A DNA stretch of 38,564 nt, taken from Candidatus Cloacimonadota bacterium (GTDB lineage: Bacteria > Cloacimonadota > Cloacimonadia > Cloacimonadales > Cloacimonadaceae). This document shows positions 14,752-25,057 of this stretch, piece by piece; position 1 is the stretch's first letter, and each line of letters opens with the position of its first letter. The translations under genes and the position numbers were made by a program. Location: the NCBI GenBank assembly GCA_012839325.1, contig DUNQ01000129.1, forward strand, positions 1-38,564, read 5' to 3'. A model generated the notes under the pieces. That model was not told where the DNA came from and did no database searches. It worked only from the letters and a program-made list of their open reading frames with translations.

Positions 14752-16491
14752 ATGATTACCTATAATGAATGTTTGAAGAAATTGATCGATCTGGGCAAAG
14801 AAACGGGGTATATTACATTCAAACAAATCAACGATATCCTGCCAAGCAGCCCTTTTTTCCTGGATAAGGTGGATGACATCATCTTTGACCTTTCCCAGGA
14901 TGGGATTGAGATCATCGACGAAACTGAAAAAAGGATCACCAGAGGCGGAGCTTCAATCCGCAGACCTACTGCACCAAAGAAATTTAAGTCCAAAAGATTT
15001 TATGACGACCCGGTGAGGATGTATCTGAGGGAAATGGGCAGAGTGCCCCTGTTGGACAGAGAAGGAGAGGTGCGAGTAGCCAAAAAGATTGAAACCTATC
15101 AGAAGATGATCAATCAAAATGTCTTTCAATCCGGCTCTACGCTGAGGGAGATGTATAACTTCCTGCATCGCTATCGCGAGCGTAGGGTGCGCCTGGATCA
15201 GATATTTAAGGTAGATATCGGAACCTGGATAGATAAAAACCAGGATGTTATCATAATCGAGAGATTTAAAGAAATCTTAAAACAAAATGAAGCCACGCTG
15301 GATAAGGTTGGCGGCATACTGGATAATTGTGATTTCGACGATACCGGAACCGCCAGCAGACAGGAAGAGATAGACGCTCTGCGCAAAGAAGTAGTGGACA
15401 TCTTTATGAGCCTTTCCTATAACGATAAGCTCATCAAACGCATGGTCTATCGCATCCGCAGCTTGGTAGAACGCATCGAAGAAAGCTATAACTCTATCAA
15501 CGAGCTCACTCGAATCAAACGCTATACCATCGACGAAATCTGCACCTTTGGGCGCAGAGCCAAAAAGAGCGATGAAGACTTTGAAGAGGTTCGAGAAGAG
15601 ACCAATATGGACCCCAATATCTTTGTGGAAACCCTGCGTAAGATCAAGAACGCTCGTCGTAAGATCCGCCGTGTGGAACTGGAAACAAAGATGACGGGCA
15701 GTGAGCTCATCTTCCTGCTCAAAGAGATAGATCGCGCCGAGCGTGATAAAGAGAAAGCCCAGAATGAGATGATTGAGGCAAACGTGCGCCTCGTGATATC
15801 CATTGCAAAACGATATAACAATCGCGGACTGGAGTTCTTGGATCTCATTCAGGAAGGAAATACGGGTCTCATGCGTGCCGTGGAGAAGTATGACTATCGT
15901 AAGGGCTTTAAGTTCAGCACTTATGCCACGTGGTGGATACGTCAAGCCATCACTCGCGCAATTGCCGATCAAGCCCGAACCATCCGCATTCCCGTGCACA
16001 TGATAGAATCTATTAACAAGATAAATCGCACCAGCCGTCGCCTCATGCAGAAGCTGGGACGCGAGCCCTATCCGGACGAGATCTCCGAGGTCTTGGACAT
16101 GCCGGTTGATAGGGTGAAAAACATCCTCTCCATCTCAAAAGAGCCCGTCTCGCTGGATAAACCCATCGGGCATGATAGCGAAGACAGTATCTTGGGAGAC
16201 TTTATTGAGGATAGAACCATCATCTCGCCGGAACGCCTTGCCGAGCGTAGCCTGCTCAAAAGACAGGTGGACGAAGTTCTCGCGACTCTCACCACGCGTG
16301 AAGAGCGGGTCATCCGCCTCCGCTTTGGTATCGACGATGGCTATCACCGCACCCTTGAGGAGGTTGGCAACATCTTCCAGGTGACGCGTGAACGCATCCG
16401 TCAGATCGAGTTTAAAGCGCTGGAGAAACTGCGTCATCCCAGTAGAGCGGCGATCCTGCAACAGTTTATCGATAACTTCCATGTGAAATAA
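14752..16491 (+). CDS. rpoD: primary RNA polymerase sigma factor (sigma-70/RpoD)
   Basis: About 579 residues from the ATG at 14752, which is 5 nt after AAGGAG; a TTG at 14749 would sit too close. Region 1.1 is at the N-terminus. Region 1.2 contains [21 protein letters not shown] long non-conserved region follows, then region 2 ([54 protein letters not shown]). Region 3 comes next, and region 4 carries the helix-turn-helix [20 protein letters not shown]. The presence of 1.1 and the complete 2.4/4.2 segments mark it as the housekeeping factor. Last gene of the operon, followed by a good terminator. Confidence 0.96.
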   Translation: MITYNECLKKLIDLGKETGYITFKQINDILPSSPFFLDKVDDIIFDLSQDGIEIIDETEKRITRGGASIRRPTAPKKFKSKRFYDDPVRMYLREMGRVPLLDREGEVRVAKKIETYQKMINQNVFQSGSTLREMYNFLHRYRERRVRLDQIFKVDIGTWIDKNQDVIIIERFKEILKQNEATLDKVGGILDNCDFDDTGTASRQEEIDALRKEVVDIFMSLSYNDKLIKRMVYRIRSLVERIEESYNSINELTRIKRYTIDEICTFGRRAKKSDEDFEEVREETNMDPNIFVETLRKIKNARRKIRRVELETKMTGSELIFLLKEIDRAERDKEKAQNEMIEANVRLVISIAKRYNNRGLEFLDLIQEGNTGLMRAVEKYDYRKGFKFSTYATWWIRQAITRAIADQARTIRIPVHMIESINKINRTSRRLMQKLGREPYPDEISEVLDMPVDRVKNILSISKEPVSLDKPIGHDSEDSILGDFIEDRTIISPERLAERSLLKRQVDEVLATLTTREERVIRLRFGIDDGYHRTLEEVGNIFQVTRERIRQIEFKALEKLRHPSRAAILQQFIDNFHVK

Positions 16492-16521
16492 ACACATATA
16501 ATATAAGCAATATATAATCAC

Positions 16522-16557
16522 GGCCGGGGTATGATCTCCGGCCACTCTTTTCGCTTT
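16522..16557 (+). terminator. intrinsic terminator after rpoD
   Basis: GGCCGGGG (16522-16529) pairs with CTCCGGCC (16536-16543), with one G-T pair and a 6-nt loop, followed by a T-rich tract. It lies about 30 nt after the rpoD stop. Confidence 0.85.
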
Positions 16558-16592
16558 TGAGAAAAGTAAAAGAGCTCGCATCAAGAAAATCA

Positions 16593-16621
16593 TTGACAAA
16601 TCCATGGCAAACTCAAACTCT
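16593..16621 (+). promoter_or_regulatory. possible promoter of the pyrophosphatase gene
   Basis: TTGACA at 16593-16598 is a perfect -35 hexamer in the gap between the rpoD terminator and the next gene. The best -10 at 17-nt spacing (AACTCT, 16616-16621) is poor, so only the -35 is convincing. Confidence 0.3.
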
Positions 16622-16679
16622 GACTCTTGCTAAAAGAATAACAAAGCATTTATAACCTTTGAAGAGAAGGGAGGTTTTC

Positions 16680-19082
16680 ATGCCGAACTTGCCGGCAACT
16701 TGGTACATAGCGCCTTTGGGTGCGATATCAGCATTGATCTTTGCTTACTTTTTGTTTAGGAGCGTTCGCCAGCGCGATCCGGGCAATCGCCGCATGCAAG
16801 AGATTGCCGGCTATGTCCGTGAGGGCGCTTTTGCCTATCTTGCCCAGCAATATAAGGGCGTGGGCATCTTTTTCGCCGTAGTTTTGGCAATTTTGCTCTT
16901 CATGGCTTATGGGCTCAAGGTGCTTGATGTGATGATCCCTTGGGGATTCCTCAGCGGTGGCACGATGAGCGGACTCGCCGGACTGATAGGCATGAACACG
17001 GCGACCATGGCATCCAGCCGCACGGCACAGGCTTGTTCGGATAGCCTAAATAAGGGCTTGAAGGTTGCTTTCCGCGCGGGCGGAGTGATGGGTCTTACCG
17101 TGGTTGGCCTTGCTTTATTAGATCTCAGCATCTGGTTCTTTGTGCTCAATTGGATAGGCTATGACCTGCAGAATATCGCCGTCGTGATGCTATCTTTCGG
17201 CATGGGTGCGAGTAGCCAAGCCCTCTTTGCAAGAATAGGGGGCGGTATCTATACCAAAGCTGCAGACGTGGGCGCAGACCTCGTGGGCAAAGTGGAAGCA
17301 GGCATTCCCGAAGACGATCCCCGCAACCCCGCCACGATCGCGGATAACGTGGGCGATAACGTTGGCGACGTTGCCGGAATGGGTGCAGACTTGTATGAAT
17401 CCTATGCCGGAAGCATACTCGCAACAGCGGCATTAGGCATGAGCGTTGTGCTCCAGCTTTCCCACGGCAATCCTCTCATCGAGAAATACATGATGTCGTT
17501 CATGACCCTGCCTGCCATACTCGCAGGCATTGGCGCACTCTTCTCCATCATCGGCATCTATTCAGTTTCCACCAAAGAGAATGCAGGCATGAAAGACCTC
17601 ATGAGATCACTAAATAAGAGCGTGTATATCTCCGCCGGATTGACCACAGTAGCCTCTTTCTTCCTCTGCAAGATTCTTCTGCCGCCGGAGCATTATTTAG
17701 GCGTGTTTTTCGCGTCTTTCATCGGGCTTTTATCGGGAGTTTTGATAGGACACACCACGGAGCTATGGACTTCTCATAGCTTTAAACCCACGCGAAACAT
17801 CGCCAAGCAGGGCGAATATGGCTCTGCCACAGTGATACTGGAAGGAATAAGCGTAGGCATGCTTTCCACGGTTGCGCCTGTTCTCATCATCGGTGTAGGA
17901 ATAGTGATTTCCTTTATCATCACCGGCGGATTTGAGCACGTGGAACTCGGCTTATATGGCATAGGTTTCGGAGCGGTGGGCATGCTCGCTACCTTGGGCG
18001 TGACCATGGCGATGGACGCTTTTGGACCCATTGCGGATAACGCCGGCGGCAACGCACAGATGTCCTACCTTCCCAAAGAAGTGAGAGAGCGCACAGACAG
18101 CTTGGACTCGGTTGGAAACACCACCGCTGCGATAGGCAAAGGCTTTGCGATCGGAAGCGCAGCACTAACGGCGATGGCTCTCTTGGCTGCATATCTGGAG
18201 AAAGTAAGAGACGGATTTGCCATGTTAGGTGCGAAGGTCGGCCAACCGCAGGTCTTGGAATATACGGTTGGCGGAGTGATGCAAAAGGTGGAAGCCCAAA
18301 GTGCCTCACTCTTACAATTCATTGAATATTATCAGGTGCACCCGCTGAATCCCAAGTTCCTCGTAGGAGTCTTCATCGGCAGCATGCTGATCTTTGTATT
18401 TTCTGCGCTCACCATCAAGGCTGTGAGCAAAGCAGCAGGCAGGATGGTGAAAGAGGTGCGACGTCAATTCACCAGCGACCCCGGCATCTTGCAAGGCAAG
18501 AGCAAGCCGGATTATGCCGAGTGCGTGCGTATTTCCACAGTTGGAGCACAGCAGCAGATGATACTTCCCGCCTTAGTTGCCATTGTGTCCCCCGTGATAG
18601 TCGGCTTGATCTTCGGCGTGGCAGGAGTTTTGGGACTTCTCATCGGCGGACTCAGCACAGGATTTGTGACCGCTGTGATGATGAACAACGCAGGCGGCGC
18701 CTGGGACAACGCCAAGAAATATGTTGAAACCGGCGCGATAGGCGGCACAGGCTCGCTACTGCACAATTCCACGATAGTGGGCGACACGGTTGGCGACCCT
18801 TTCAAAGACACTGCAGGCCCCAGCATAAACATCCTGATCAAGCTTATGAGCATGGTTTCTATCGTTTTTGGCGGCTTCATCGTGGCATATTCCCCGCGCA
18901 TCGAAGCCATCTATACCCCGAAGCCAAAGACAATTATGATAGAAGAAAGCTTGCTTGAAGAAAGCACGGTCATTACGAGCGAAGACGCCGATATCATTAT
19001 TGATGATGATGCGACCAACTTAGACGAAGAGACCTCGAACCTAATAGAAAGCGAAGAGATCATCATAGACGACAACATTTAA
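16680..19082 (+). CDS. hppA: membrane-bound ion-pumping pyrophosphatase with acidic C-terminal tail
   Basis: About 800 residues from the ATG at 16680, which follows GGGAGG; a TTG at 16659 lies upstream of that site and is less likely. About 16 hydrophobic segments are visible. The pyrophosphate-binding loops [43 protein letters not shown] and [12 protein letters not shown] are all intact. The enzyme couples pyrophosphate hydrolysis to H+ and/or Na+ export across the inner membrane. GNTTAA carries Ala where K+-independent enzymes have Lys, placing it in the K+-dependent group. The pumped ion cannot be settled by eye. Unusually, about 55 residues rich in Glu, Asp and Ile ([18 protein letters not shown]...) follow the last membrane segment. 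Single gene with its own terminator. Confidence 0.94.
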   Translation: MPNLPATWYIAPLGAISALIFAYFLFRSVRQRDPGNRRMQEIAGYVREGAFAYLAQQYKGVGIFFAVVLAILLFMAYGLKVLDVMIPWGFLSGGTMSGLAGLIGMNTATMASSRTAQACSDSLNKGLKVAFRAGGVMGLTVVGLALLDLSIWFFVLNWIGYDLQNIAVVMLSFGMGASSQALFARIGGGIYTKAADVGADLVGKVEAGIPEDDPRNPATIADNVGDNVGDVAGMGADLYESYAGSILATAALGMSVVLQLSHGNPLIEKYMMSFMTLPAILAGIGALFSIIGIYSVSTKENAGMKDLMRSLNKSVYISAGLTTVASFFLCKILLPPEHYLGVFFASFIGLLSGVLIGHTTELWTSHSFKPTRNIAKQGEYGSATVILEGISVGMLSTVAPVLIIGVGIVISFIITGGFEHVELGLYGIGFGAVGMLATLGVTMAMDAFGPIADNAGGNAQMSYLPKEVRERTDSLDSVGNTTAAIGKGFAIGSAALTAMALLAAYLEKVRDGFAMLGAKVGQPQVLEYTVGGVMQKVEAQSASLLQFIEYYQVHPLNPKFLVGVFIGSMLIFVFSALTIKAVSKAAGRMVKEVRRQFTSDPGILQGKSKPDYAECVRISTVGAQQQMILPALVAIVSPVIVGLIFGVAGVLGLLIGGLSTGFVTAVMMNNAGGAWDNAKKYVETGAIGGTGSLLHNSTIVGDTVGDPFKDTAGPSINILIKLMSMVSIVFGGFIVAYSPRIEAIYTPKPKTIMIEESLLEESTVITSEDADIIIDDDATNLDEETSNLIESEEIIIDDNI

Positions 19083-19104
19083 ACTAAGATAGAATAGACT
19101 TAAG

Positions 19105-19140
19105 CCCGCTGATTGGGATGCACCGATCGGCGGGTTTTTT
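19105..19140 (+). terminator. intrinsic terminator after the pyrophosphatase gene
   Basis: CCCGCTGAT (19105-19113) pairs with ATCGGCGGG (19126-19134), with one T-G pair, followed by six Ts. It lies 22 nt after the stop codon. Confidence 0.85.
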
Positions 19141-19160
19141 ATGGAATTAAAGAAGGAGTT

Positions 19161-19574
19161 TTAGTCTTCTACAGGCGGCTCCACAAAACTATTGATATGC
19201 TCAAAAACGTCCACAGGAAGCCTTCTCGCCCTGCCTTGCGCAGCATGCACAACGGTGAATTCTGCTTTGAAACACAGCTCCCCGGCACTATTATAGACCT
19301 CTTGTTTCCAAAAGCCTTTCAGCCTGTTCATGGTGTAGCACCAGCTCTTGACAGTGACCGTTTCTTCCAGCATCAGCGCCTTGATATAATCCAATTCATA
19401 GCGCAGCACAAAGAGCTGTATCCCCTTCTCCAGGAATACTTTTACGGGCATCCCCATCTCACTTAGCGCCTCACTGCGCGCAGCTTCCAACATCATCAGA
19501 TAATAGGCGTTGTTCATGTGTCCATAAATATCACATTCATAGCCATAAATCTTCTTTTCATAGGTAAATATCAT
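19161..19574 (-). CDS. acyl-CoA thioesterase, hotdog fold (4-HBT/YbgC-like)
   Basis: 137 residues. The catalytic region ECDIYGHMNNAYYLMMLEAA has the Asp, GH-N-N and downstream Glu/Arg of the 4-hydroxybenzoyl-CoA thioesterase/YbgC family. The following part (FVLRYELDYIKAL, VTVKSWCYTMNR) gives the expected beta strands of a hotdog fold. Such enzymes hydrolyse acyl-CoA thioesters in the cytoplasm; the substrate cannot be read from sequence. The minus-strand ATG at 19574 has AAGGAAG about 6 nt upstream. It is transcribed convergently with the pyrophosphatase gene and divergently from the YfhO-like gene, 81 nt away. Confidence 0.85.
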   Translation of the reverse strand: MIFTYEKKIYGYECDIYGHMNNAYYLMMLEAARSEALSEMGMPVKVFLEKGIQLFVLRYELDYIKALMLEETVTVKSWCYTMNRLKGFWKQEVYNSAGELCFKAEFTVVHAAQGRARRLPVDVFEHINSFVEPPVED

Positions 19575-19594
19575 CTCACACTTCCTTGTTTTAC

Positions 19595-19623
19595 TTGACT
19601 GATAAGGGCTTATAAAATAAACT
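19595..19623 (+). promoter_or_regulatory. probable promoter of the YfhO-like gene and downstream run
   Basis: TTGACT (19595-19600), a 17-nt spacer and TAAACT (19618-19623) lie in the short divergent gap between the thioesterase gene and the YfhO-like gene, 33 nt before the latter's start. Confidence 0.5.
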
Positions 19624-19655
19624 GAATCCTAATACAGATATAGATAGAGGATTTT

Positions 19656-22136
19656 ATGAGCCGTAAAAAAGTCAATCCAAAAGTTCAAGTAAAGCAAGAA
19701 GCAGTGAAGAAATTGCGCTTTGAACTACCCCAAAAGTATCTCCCGTGGATATTTATAGCCGTCATTTTCATCTTGCTCAGCACCTTGTATTTCCCTATTG
19801 CATATAAGAATATGGAGCCGAAAGCATCCGATATCACGCAATGGCAAGGCGCTGCAAAGAGCATCATAGACTACAACGAAAGTCACAAGGAGCGCGCGCT
19901 TTGGACTCAGAACATGTTTTCGGGCATGCCTTCCTACATGATTTCTTTTCCTACGCGCTACCCATTTGTGGAGAGCATCACCAAGCTTACGGATAAGCTG
20001 ATAAATTGGCGTATCTTCCTGCTTTTCTTGGGCGGGATAGGGATGTATCTGCTTATACGTCAATTGGGTATGGACGATTTCACGGCATTCTTTGCGGCGA
20101 TCGCTTTCATCTTTTCCTGCCATTGGGTAGGACTTTTAGAGATCGGACACAACACCAAATTTATGGCGATGATGTATGTTCCCTGGGTTTTTTGGGGATT
20201 GATCTATCTGAGGCAAAAGCCCGGCATGCTTTCCTTAGGTCTTTTTGCCGCTTTCCTCATTGCCCAGCTGAGGCAAAACCATCCTCAAATCAGCTACTAT
20301 CTCTATCTATTTCTGGGAATGTATTGGATTTACGAGCTGATTTTATCCATTAAAGGCAAGAGGCTGAAAGACTTTGGGTTGTGGACGCTCTTGATAGTCT
20401 TAGCCTTTGGACTCACGGCACTTGCGGTGATGAATCCATATCTTAGCACGATGGAATACAGCCGCCACACTATGCGCGGCGCCGAGGGTTTAGACAAGGC
20501 TTATGCCCAAGGCTGGAGCTTCCATCCCAAGGAGATCTTAGGCTTCATCATCCCCGATTTCTGGGGCGGAATCAACCAAAACTATTGGGGCTATATGCCT
20601 TTTACGCAAGTATATAACTACTTTGGTTTAGTGGTCTTACTCTTTGCCGTTTTGGCGCTTTTCTCTTATGAACGAAAGCTTGCCATCTTCCTCTGGATTT
20701 CCAGCGCATTCTTTACGCTCATCAGCTTCGGCAGCGCAACGCCCGCTCTTTCGGATATTTTCCTGAACTATCTACCATTTTTCAACAAGTTCCGCGTGCC
20801 TTCCATGAGCTTGGTCATCCTGCAATTCAACATGGTGATCTTAGCCGCTTTAGGGCTGAAAACCGTGATTGAAAACAAGGGCAATGAGGTATGGAAAAAG
20901 CGTTATAAGATAATGTTTTGGAGCATAGGTGCAGTCTATATTCTCTGGCTGCTTTTTGCTAAGAAACTCTTTGCCGGACTTCCCTTCACTACGGCGATAG
21001 AGCAAGCGCGCTATCAGGAAGCAAACGCTCTTTCCCAATTGCAACATCTGCGCGGCGTCCGTCTCGAAGCGTTATATAAGAGCGGGGCTTTGGCGCTGAT
21101 GTTTGCAGCCGTGAGCATGGGAAATGTATATTTACACACGATAGAAAAGCTTAAAAGCAAAGCATTTATCATCTTCATTACTCTAATTTGCTTTCTTGAC
21201 CTTATGCCATATACGGGGCAACATCTCAGGACTCTTGAGCCGCTCACAAACAGGACTGAAAAGCATTTCAGCATGAAAAACTTCGATGATTTCCTGCTCA
21301 AAGACGAGGATAACTATCGCATCTATCCATTTAATATGGGACAAGTTAGAGCTGCCGGAGAGTGGGCATATCACCACCAAACAGTGGACGGATATTCTGC
21401 GGCAAAACTCAAACGCTACGACGATATCTTGACACTGTTAAACGGCAGTCAGGAGCGCGATGGCGAATATCTGCGCTATCTCAGAGGAGTTTTGCAAGAT
21501 GAGCCGCAAGAGGTTAGCACGCCTGTCCTTAACATGCTGAACGCCAAGTATTTCCTGCTTCCTTTGGGCATCCCGGAAGACGAGGAACTTACCATGTGTG
21601 CCAGGGTATATCACGATGAAAACCTTGTGATATATGAAAATAAAGAGGTGATGCCCAGAGCGTGGTTCCCATCCGAAATGCGTCTTGCAGAAGAGCCGGA
21701 AATAGCGCTGAGAATGCTGGCAGACCCCGGCTTCGATCCCGCTCAAACGGCGATATTAGAAGAAGCGCTTCCCATCGCAAAACAGCCGGAAAGCGCTCAT
21801 GTTAGTCAAACCATCGCCGAAATGCACGAACTCGAATATGATTATAAAAGCGATGACGAAGCGCTCTTGGTGCTCAGCGAGGTCTATTATCCCGCCGGCT
21901 GGAAGGCTTTCGTGGGCGAAAAGGAACTGCCCATCCATCCTGTAAATCACGTATTACGCGGGATTGTGGTTCCCGCCGGAGCGCACACTTTACGCCTGGT
22001 TTTCCAACCCGAAAGCTACAAAAAGAGCACCATGCTCAGCCTCATCGGCATCATCATCACGGGATTGCTGATAGTCGCCGGAATCCTCTGGCATTTCCTA
22101 AGACGAGAAAATCAGCTTGACACCAAAACCTCATAA
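19656..22136 (+). CDS. YfhO-like polytopic membrane protein (GT-C-like glycosyltransferase)
   Basis: 826 residues. After a short basic N-terminus come about a dozen membrane segments through residue about 500, then a soluble domain of about 280 residues, and a last membrane helix near the end (SLIGIIITGLLIVAGILWHF). The architecture matches the bacterial YfhO family: a first large loop (WQGAAKSIIDYNESHKERALWTQ), a GHNTKF motif, and a C-terminal domain ending VVPAGAHTLRLVFQPESY. Family members are implicated in glycosylating cell-surface polymers using lipid-linked sugars. The Asp/Glu residues of the first loop are candidates for the active site. The ribosome-binding site AGAGG precedes the ATG. 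First of a four-gene run. Confidence 0.82.
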   Translation: MSRKKVNPKVQVKQEAVKKLRFELPQKYLPWIFIAVIFILLSTLYFPIAYKNMEPKASDITQWQGAAKSIIDYNESHKERALWTQNMFSGMPSYMISFPTRYPFVESITKLTDKLINWRIFLLFLGGIGMYLLIRQLGMDDFTAFFAAIAFIFSCHWVGLLEIGHNTKFMAMMYVPWVFWGLIYLRQKPGMLSLGLFAAFLIAQLRQNHPQISYYLYLFLGMYWIYELILSIKGKRLKDFGLWTLLIVLAFGLTALAVMNPYLSTMEYSRHTMRGAEGLDKAYAQGWSFHPKEILGFIIPDFWGGINQNYWGYMPFTQVYNYFGLVVLLFAVLALFSYERKLAIFLWISSAFFTLISFGSATPALSDIFLNYLPFFNKFRVPSMSLVILQFNMVILAALGLKTVIENKGNEVWKKRYKIMFWSIGAVYILWLLFAKKLFAGLPFTTAIEQARYQEANALSQLQHLRGVRLEALYKSGALALMFAAVSMGNVYLHTIEKLKSKAFIIFITLICFLDLMPYTGQHLRTLEPLTNRTEKHFSMKNFDDFLLKDEDNYRIYPFNMGQVRAAGEWAYHHQTVDGYSAAKLKRYDDILTLLNGSQERDGEYLRYLRGVLQDEPQEVSTPVLNMLNAKYFLLPLGIPEDEELTMCARVYHDENLVIYENKEVMPRAWFPSEMRLAEEPEIALRMLADPGFDPAQTAILEEALPIAKQPESAHVSQTIAEMHELEYDYKSDDEALLVLSEVYYPAGWKAFVGEKELPIHPVNHVLRGIVVPAGAHTLRLVFQPESYKKSTMLSLIGIIITGLLIVAGILWHFLRRENQLDTKTS

Positions 22137-22183
22137 AAGACAGATGTTAATGAATATAAACTTTAGTAAAATAAGGAAGTTGC

Positions 22184-23092
22184 ATGTCAGCAAAAGAAAA
22201 AGCTAAAAAAAGACAAGATAAAGAACAGACCTTGACCCCCGTCCCCGAGGGCAAGAAGTTCCGCCGCCGTAAACCCCAGCTCCAAGACTGGATAGAGGCA
22301 ATTCTCTTTGCCTTTGTGGTGGCTATGATCATACGTAACTATACTTTCCAAAACTTCATGATCCCCTCATCTTCGATGGAAAAGACCCTGCTCACCGGTG
22401 ATTTTCTTGTCGCAAACAAGATGAAATACTATTTCAGCGATCCCAAACGCGAGGATATCGTCACTTTCCGCTATCCCAAGATCGAGGAAAATACGCCGGA
22501 ACATGAGAACTATAAACACAATTTTATCAAGCTATTTGATCCCATTTATATCAATAAAGAACAAGCCTTTAGCCGCTTTCCGCTCACCGCTTTTCACATC
22601 ACGTATTACGCTCGCAAGAATGTGGTGAAACGCGTGGTAGGAATGCCTGGAGACACCGTGGAACTCCGCGCTAAAACCGTGTATATCAATGGCGAAGAAT
22701 TCACCGGCGGCTATGAATGTTATGGCGAGGCATACCCCAGCCCGCCCTATTCTCCGAGGGTGATTACAGACAGAACCTACGAGAAAAACGCCATTGATCA
22801 TGTGTCCTATATGTCGTGGTATGAACCATATAGAGTGCAGGACGAGTCCACCGATGACAGGCGCATTTTCAATAGAGATTGGTTTGGTCCCATTAAGATC
22901 CCCGAAGGCAAATACTTCGTTTTGGGAGATAATCGCGACGTCAGCGAAGACAGTCGCTATTGGGGGTTTTTGGACAGACAGGATATCACCGGCTCGCCCT
23001 GGCTGATATTTTGGTCTAAAGGCATAGAATTCAATAAGCTGTACGACAGCCCGCACATAAGGTGGAACAGGATTTTCAGGCGCGCGCGTTAG
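22184..23092 (+). CDS. lepB: signal peptidase I
   Basis: 302 residues. A membrane helix occupies residues about 37-55. The catalytic Ser64 is in PSSSMEKTLLTGD and the catalytic Lys149 in KNVVKRVVGMPGD. The C-terminal box FVLGDNRDVSEDSRYWGF is intact. It cleaves signal peptides of exported proteins at the outer face of the inner membrane. The Ser-to-Lys spacing is enlarged by a segment of about 40 residues (TPEHENYKHNFIKLFDPIY and following). A second extra loop (about 195-230) precedes the GDNRD box, as in other large LepB proteins. The last 31 nt overlap the start of hemW. Confidence 0.95.
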   Translation: MSAKEKAKKRQDKEQTLTPVPEGKKFRRRKPQLQDWIEAILFAFVVAMIIRNYTFQNFMIPSSSMEKTLLTGDFLVANKMKYYFSDPKREDIVTFRYPKIEENTPEHENYKHNFIKLFDPIYINKEQAFSRFPLTAFHITYYARKNVVKRVVGMPGDTVELRAKTVYINGEEFTGGYECYGEAYPSPPYSPRVITDRTYEKNAIDHVSYMSWYEPYRVQDESTDDRRIFNRDWFGPIKIPEGKYFVLGDNRDVSEDSRYWGFLDRQDITGSPWLIFWSKGIEFNKLYDSPHIRWNRIFRRAR

Positions 23093-24177
23093 GACTTTAT
23101 CTCCACATCCCTTTTTGCCTTTCGCGCTGCCCATATTGCAACTTCTTTTCGAAAGCCTATAACAGGCAAGCTTTTAGCCGCTATTTTGAATTGCTCTTGC
23201 AGCAAAAAGAACTGAGCCGTGAATATATCTCGCGCCCGCTGGATAGTGTATATTTTGGCGGCGGAACACCGTCTTTGCTCAGCGCAGAGCAGATCAACAG
23301 CTTCTTAGAGGATTTACCCCTCGCCGCTGACTGTGAAATCACCTTAGAGATCAATCCCATTATGATCACCGAAAGCTTTGTGCAAGAACTTAAAAAGACG
23401 CCCATAAATCGTCTTTCTTTGGGCGTGCAATCAATGATAGACAAAGAGCTTAGCTATTTAGGCAGAAAGCATAAGGCTAAGGACATTCCGCCCAAGATAG
23501 AGCTGCTGAAAAACCACGGATATCACAATCTTTCCGCTGATCTCATCTACGGCATCCCCTCGTCGTCGATCAAAGATGTGGAGGCGAGCCTGCAAGAGCT
23601 GACCGAGCTTCCCATCCAGCATATCTCCACATATCTCTTAGAGATAGAGCCCGAATCACCGCTTGCAAAAGACATCTCATTCATCCCGGAAGACGAGACC
23701 TTGGAAGAGATGTATCACCTGATTCGAGAACAGCATGAGACGCATGGCTTTAGACAATATGAGATCTCAAACTTCGCGCGTGCCGGCAAGGAATCTCGCC
23801 ATAACCTAATCTATTGGCAAGGCGGGGATTACCTCGGATTCGGCGCATCGGCTTGGGGATATGTAGGCGGAAGACGCTACTACTTTCCGGCGGATCTTAC
23901 GCAGTATGAAGAACTTATCGCTCGCGGCGAAGCTTTGGGCATCGAGGACAAAGAAGCCTGCGCCAAAGCGGACTTCATCATGATGAATCTCAGGCTTATA
24001 CAGGGCTTAGATTTAGAAGAATATCAAGCGCGCTTCGGCGAGGATATACTTGAAGTAAAAGCTCGTGAAATCAAAAGTTTAAAAGCGCAGGACCTGATCT
24101 TTCTCGAAGGCAAAACACTAAAGATAAACCCCGACGCACTCTTTATCTCCAACGCCGTAATCTCGGAGCTGATATGA
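23062..24177 (+). CDS. hemW: HemW-like radical SAM heme chaperone (oxygen-independent coproporphyrinogen oxidase-like)
   Basis: 371 residues. The [4Fe-4S] motif is C19-x3-C23-x2-C26 in HIPFCLSRCPYCNFFS, followed by VYFGGGTPSLL and LSLGVQS of the radical SAM barrel. The C-terminal part has YEISNFA and the HN-IYWQGGDYLGFGASAWGY segment typical of HemW. HemW proteins bind heme and are thought to deliver it; many are misnamed coproporphyrinogen oxidases. The start is a GTG inside the end of lepB (31-nt overlap) because the frame offers no later start before the conserved LGLYLHIPFC. It overlaps the next gene by 4 nt. Confidence 0.9.
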   Translation: MEQDFQARALGLYLHIPFCLSRCPYCNFFSKAYNRQAFSRYFELLLQQKELSREYISRPLDSVYFGGGTPSLLSAEQINSFLEDLPLAADCEITLEINPIMITESFVQELKKTPINRLSLGVQSMIDKELSYLGRKHKAKDIPPKIELLKNHGYHNLSADLIYGIPSSSIKDVEASLQELTELPIQHISTYLLEIEPESPLAKDISFIPEDETLEEMYHLIREQHETHGFRQYEISNFARAGKESRHNLIYWQGGDYLGFGASAWGYVGGRRYYFPADLTQYEELIARGEALGIEDKEACAKADFIMMNLRLIQGLDLEEYQARFGEDILEVKAREIKSLKAQDLIFLEGKTLKINPDALFISNAVISELI

Positions 24178-24884
24178 AGATAACCGACTTTATCCTCCTC
24201 ATGCAAGAGCTATTAAAAGGCAGCAGTTTTGCAAAAAGAACTTGGATTGTAGGCGGTGTTCCGCGCGATCTTCAGCTTGGCGAGACCGACTTTCGGGATT
24301 TTGATCTCTGTATAGAACAGCGTAATGGTGCGGCAAAACTCGCTGAATATCTGAAGAGAAGACACCCGCCGCTCAGTTGTGAGATATTCCCCAGATTTGC
24401 CACCGCAAAGCTTATCTATGAAGGCTTTAACCTGGATCTTGCACAAAGCAGAACGGAGAAATATGAGGACGGCAGGCGCTATCCCAAAACCCGTTTTGCA
24501 AGGATAAATAAAGACTTCCTGCGCCGCGATTTTACCATCAATTCTCTATATTTAAACATATTCTCAAAAGCACTTAAAGATCCATCCACCATGGCATTGA
24601 AACACATTAGCGAAGGATTGATCCAAACCATCAGAAAGCCAGAAGTGGTGTTTTTGGAAGACAGCCTGCGCATACTCCGCGGGATAAGATTTGCCACCAC
24701 ACTGGGTTTTGAGATAGAAAAAAACACCGCAGAAGCGATGAAAAAGCTCTCCTTCACCTACCTGAAATTAAGCGACAGAAACCTAAAATATGAGCTAAAC
24801 AAAATCGCAAATCATCCCCAAAAAGAGAGGGGGCAAAAGCTATTAAAAGACTTTTCTTTGGACGAACTCTTAAAATATCTCTAA
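24174..24884 (+). CDS. short CCA-adding enzyme/poly(A) polymerase-like nucleotidyltransferase
   Basis: 236 residues. The class II polymerase head carries GGVPRDLQLG (27-36) and the metal-binding D42-x-D44. Next come the RRDFTINSLY motif and RILRGIRFATTLGFEIE of the neck. The usual C-terminal body and tail (another 150-250 residues) are absent: the frame stops soon after the neck. It could be a streamlined tRNA CCA-adding enzyme, an A-adding or CC-adding enzyme of a split pair, or a poly(A) polymerase relative. The ATG overlaps the hemW stop by 4 nt. No frameshift was evident that would extend it. Confidence 0.8.
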   Translation: MKITDFILLMQELLKGSSFAKRTWIVGGVPRDLQLGETDFRDFDLCIEQRNGAAKLAEYLKRRHPPLSCEIFPRFATAKLIYEGFNLDLAQSRTEKYEDGRRYPKTRFARINKDFLRRDFTINSLYLNIFSKALKDPSTMALKHISEGLIQTIRKPEVVFLEDSLRILRGIRFATTLGFEIEKNTAEAMKKLSFTYLKLSDRNLKYELNKIANHPQKERGQKLLKDFSLDELLKYL

Positions 24885-24998
24885 AAAACAATATCGCGAG
24901 CGATTCTTAAGCGCATAAGTAATTGATATCTATGGCAGGTAAGTCATGCCTTGCCTATTGGATTCAGCTCATATAATGCCTATGATATGCTCATGGCG

Positions 24999-25026
24999 AT
25001 GACCACATCATGACCACATCATCACC
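24999..25026. repeat. short direct repeat between convergent genes
   Basis: ATGACCACATC occurs twice in a row within this stretch, followed by ATCACC, in the 173-nt gap between the convergent nucleotidyltransferase and ChrA genes. No clear terminator was found in the gap. Confidence 0.5.
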
Positions 25027-25057
25027 TGAAACCTATAGGGAAGCCGTGGAAAAACTC

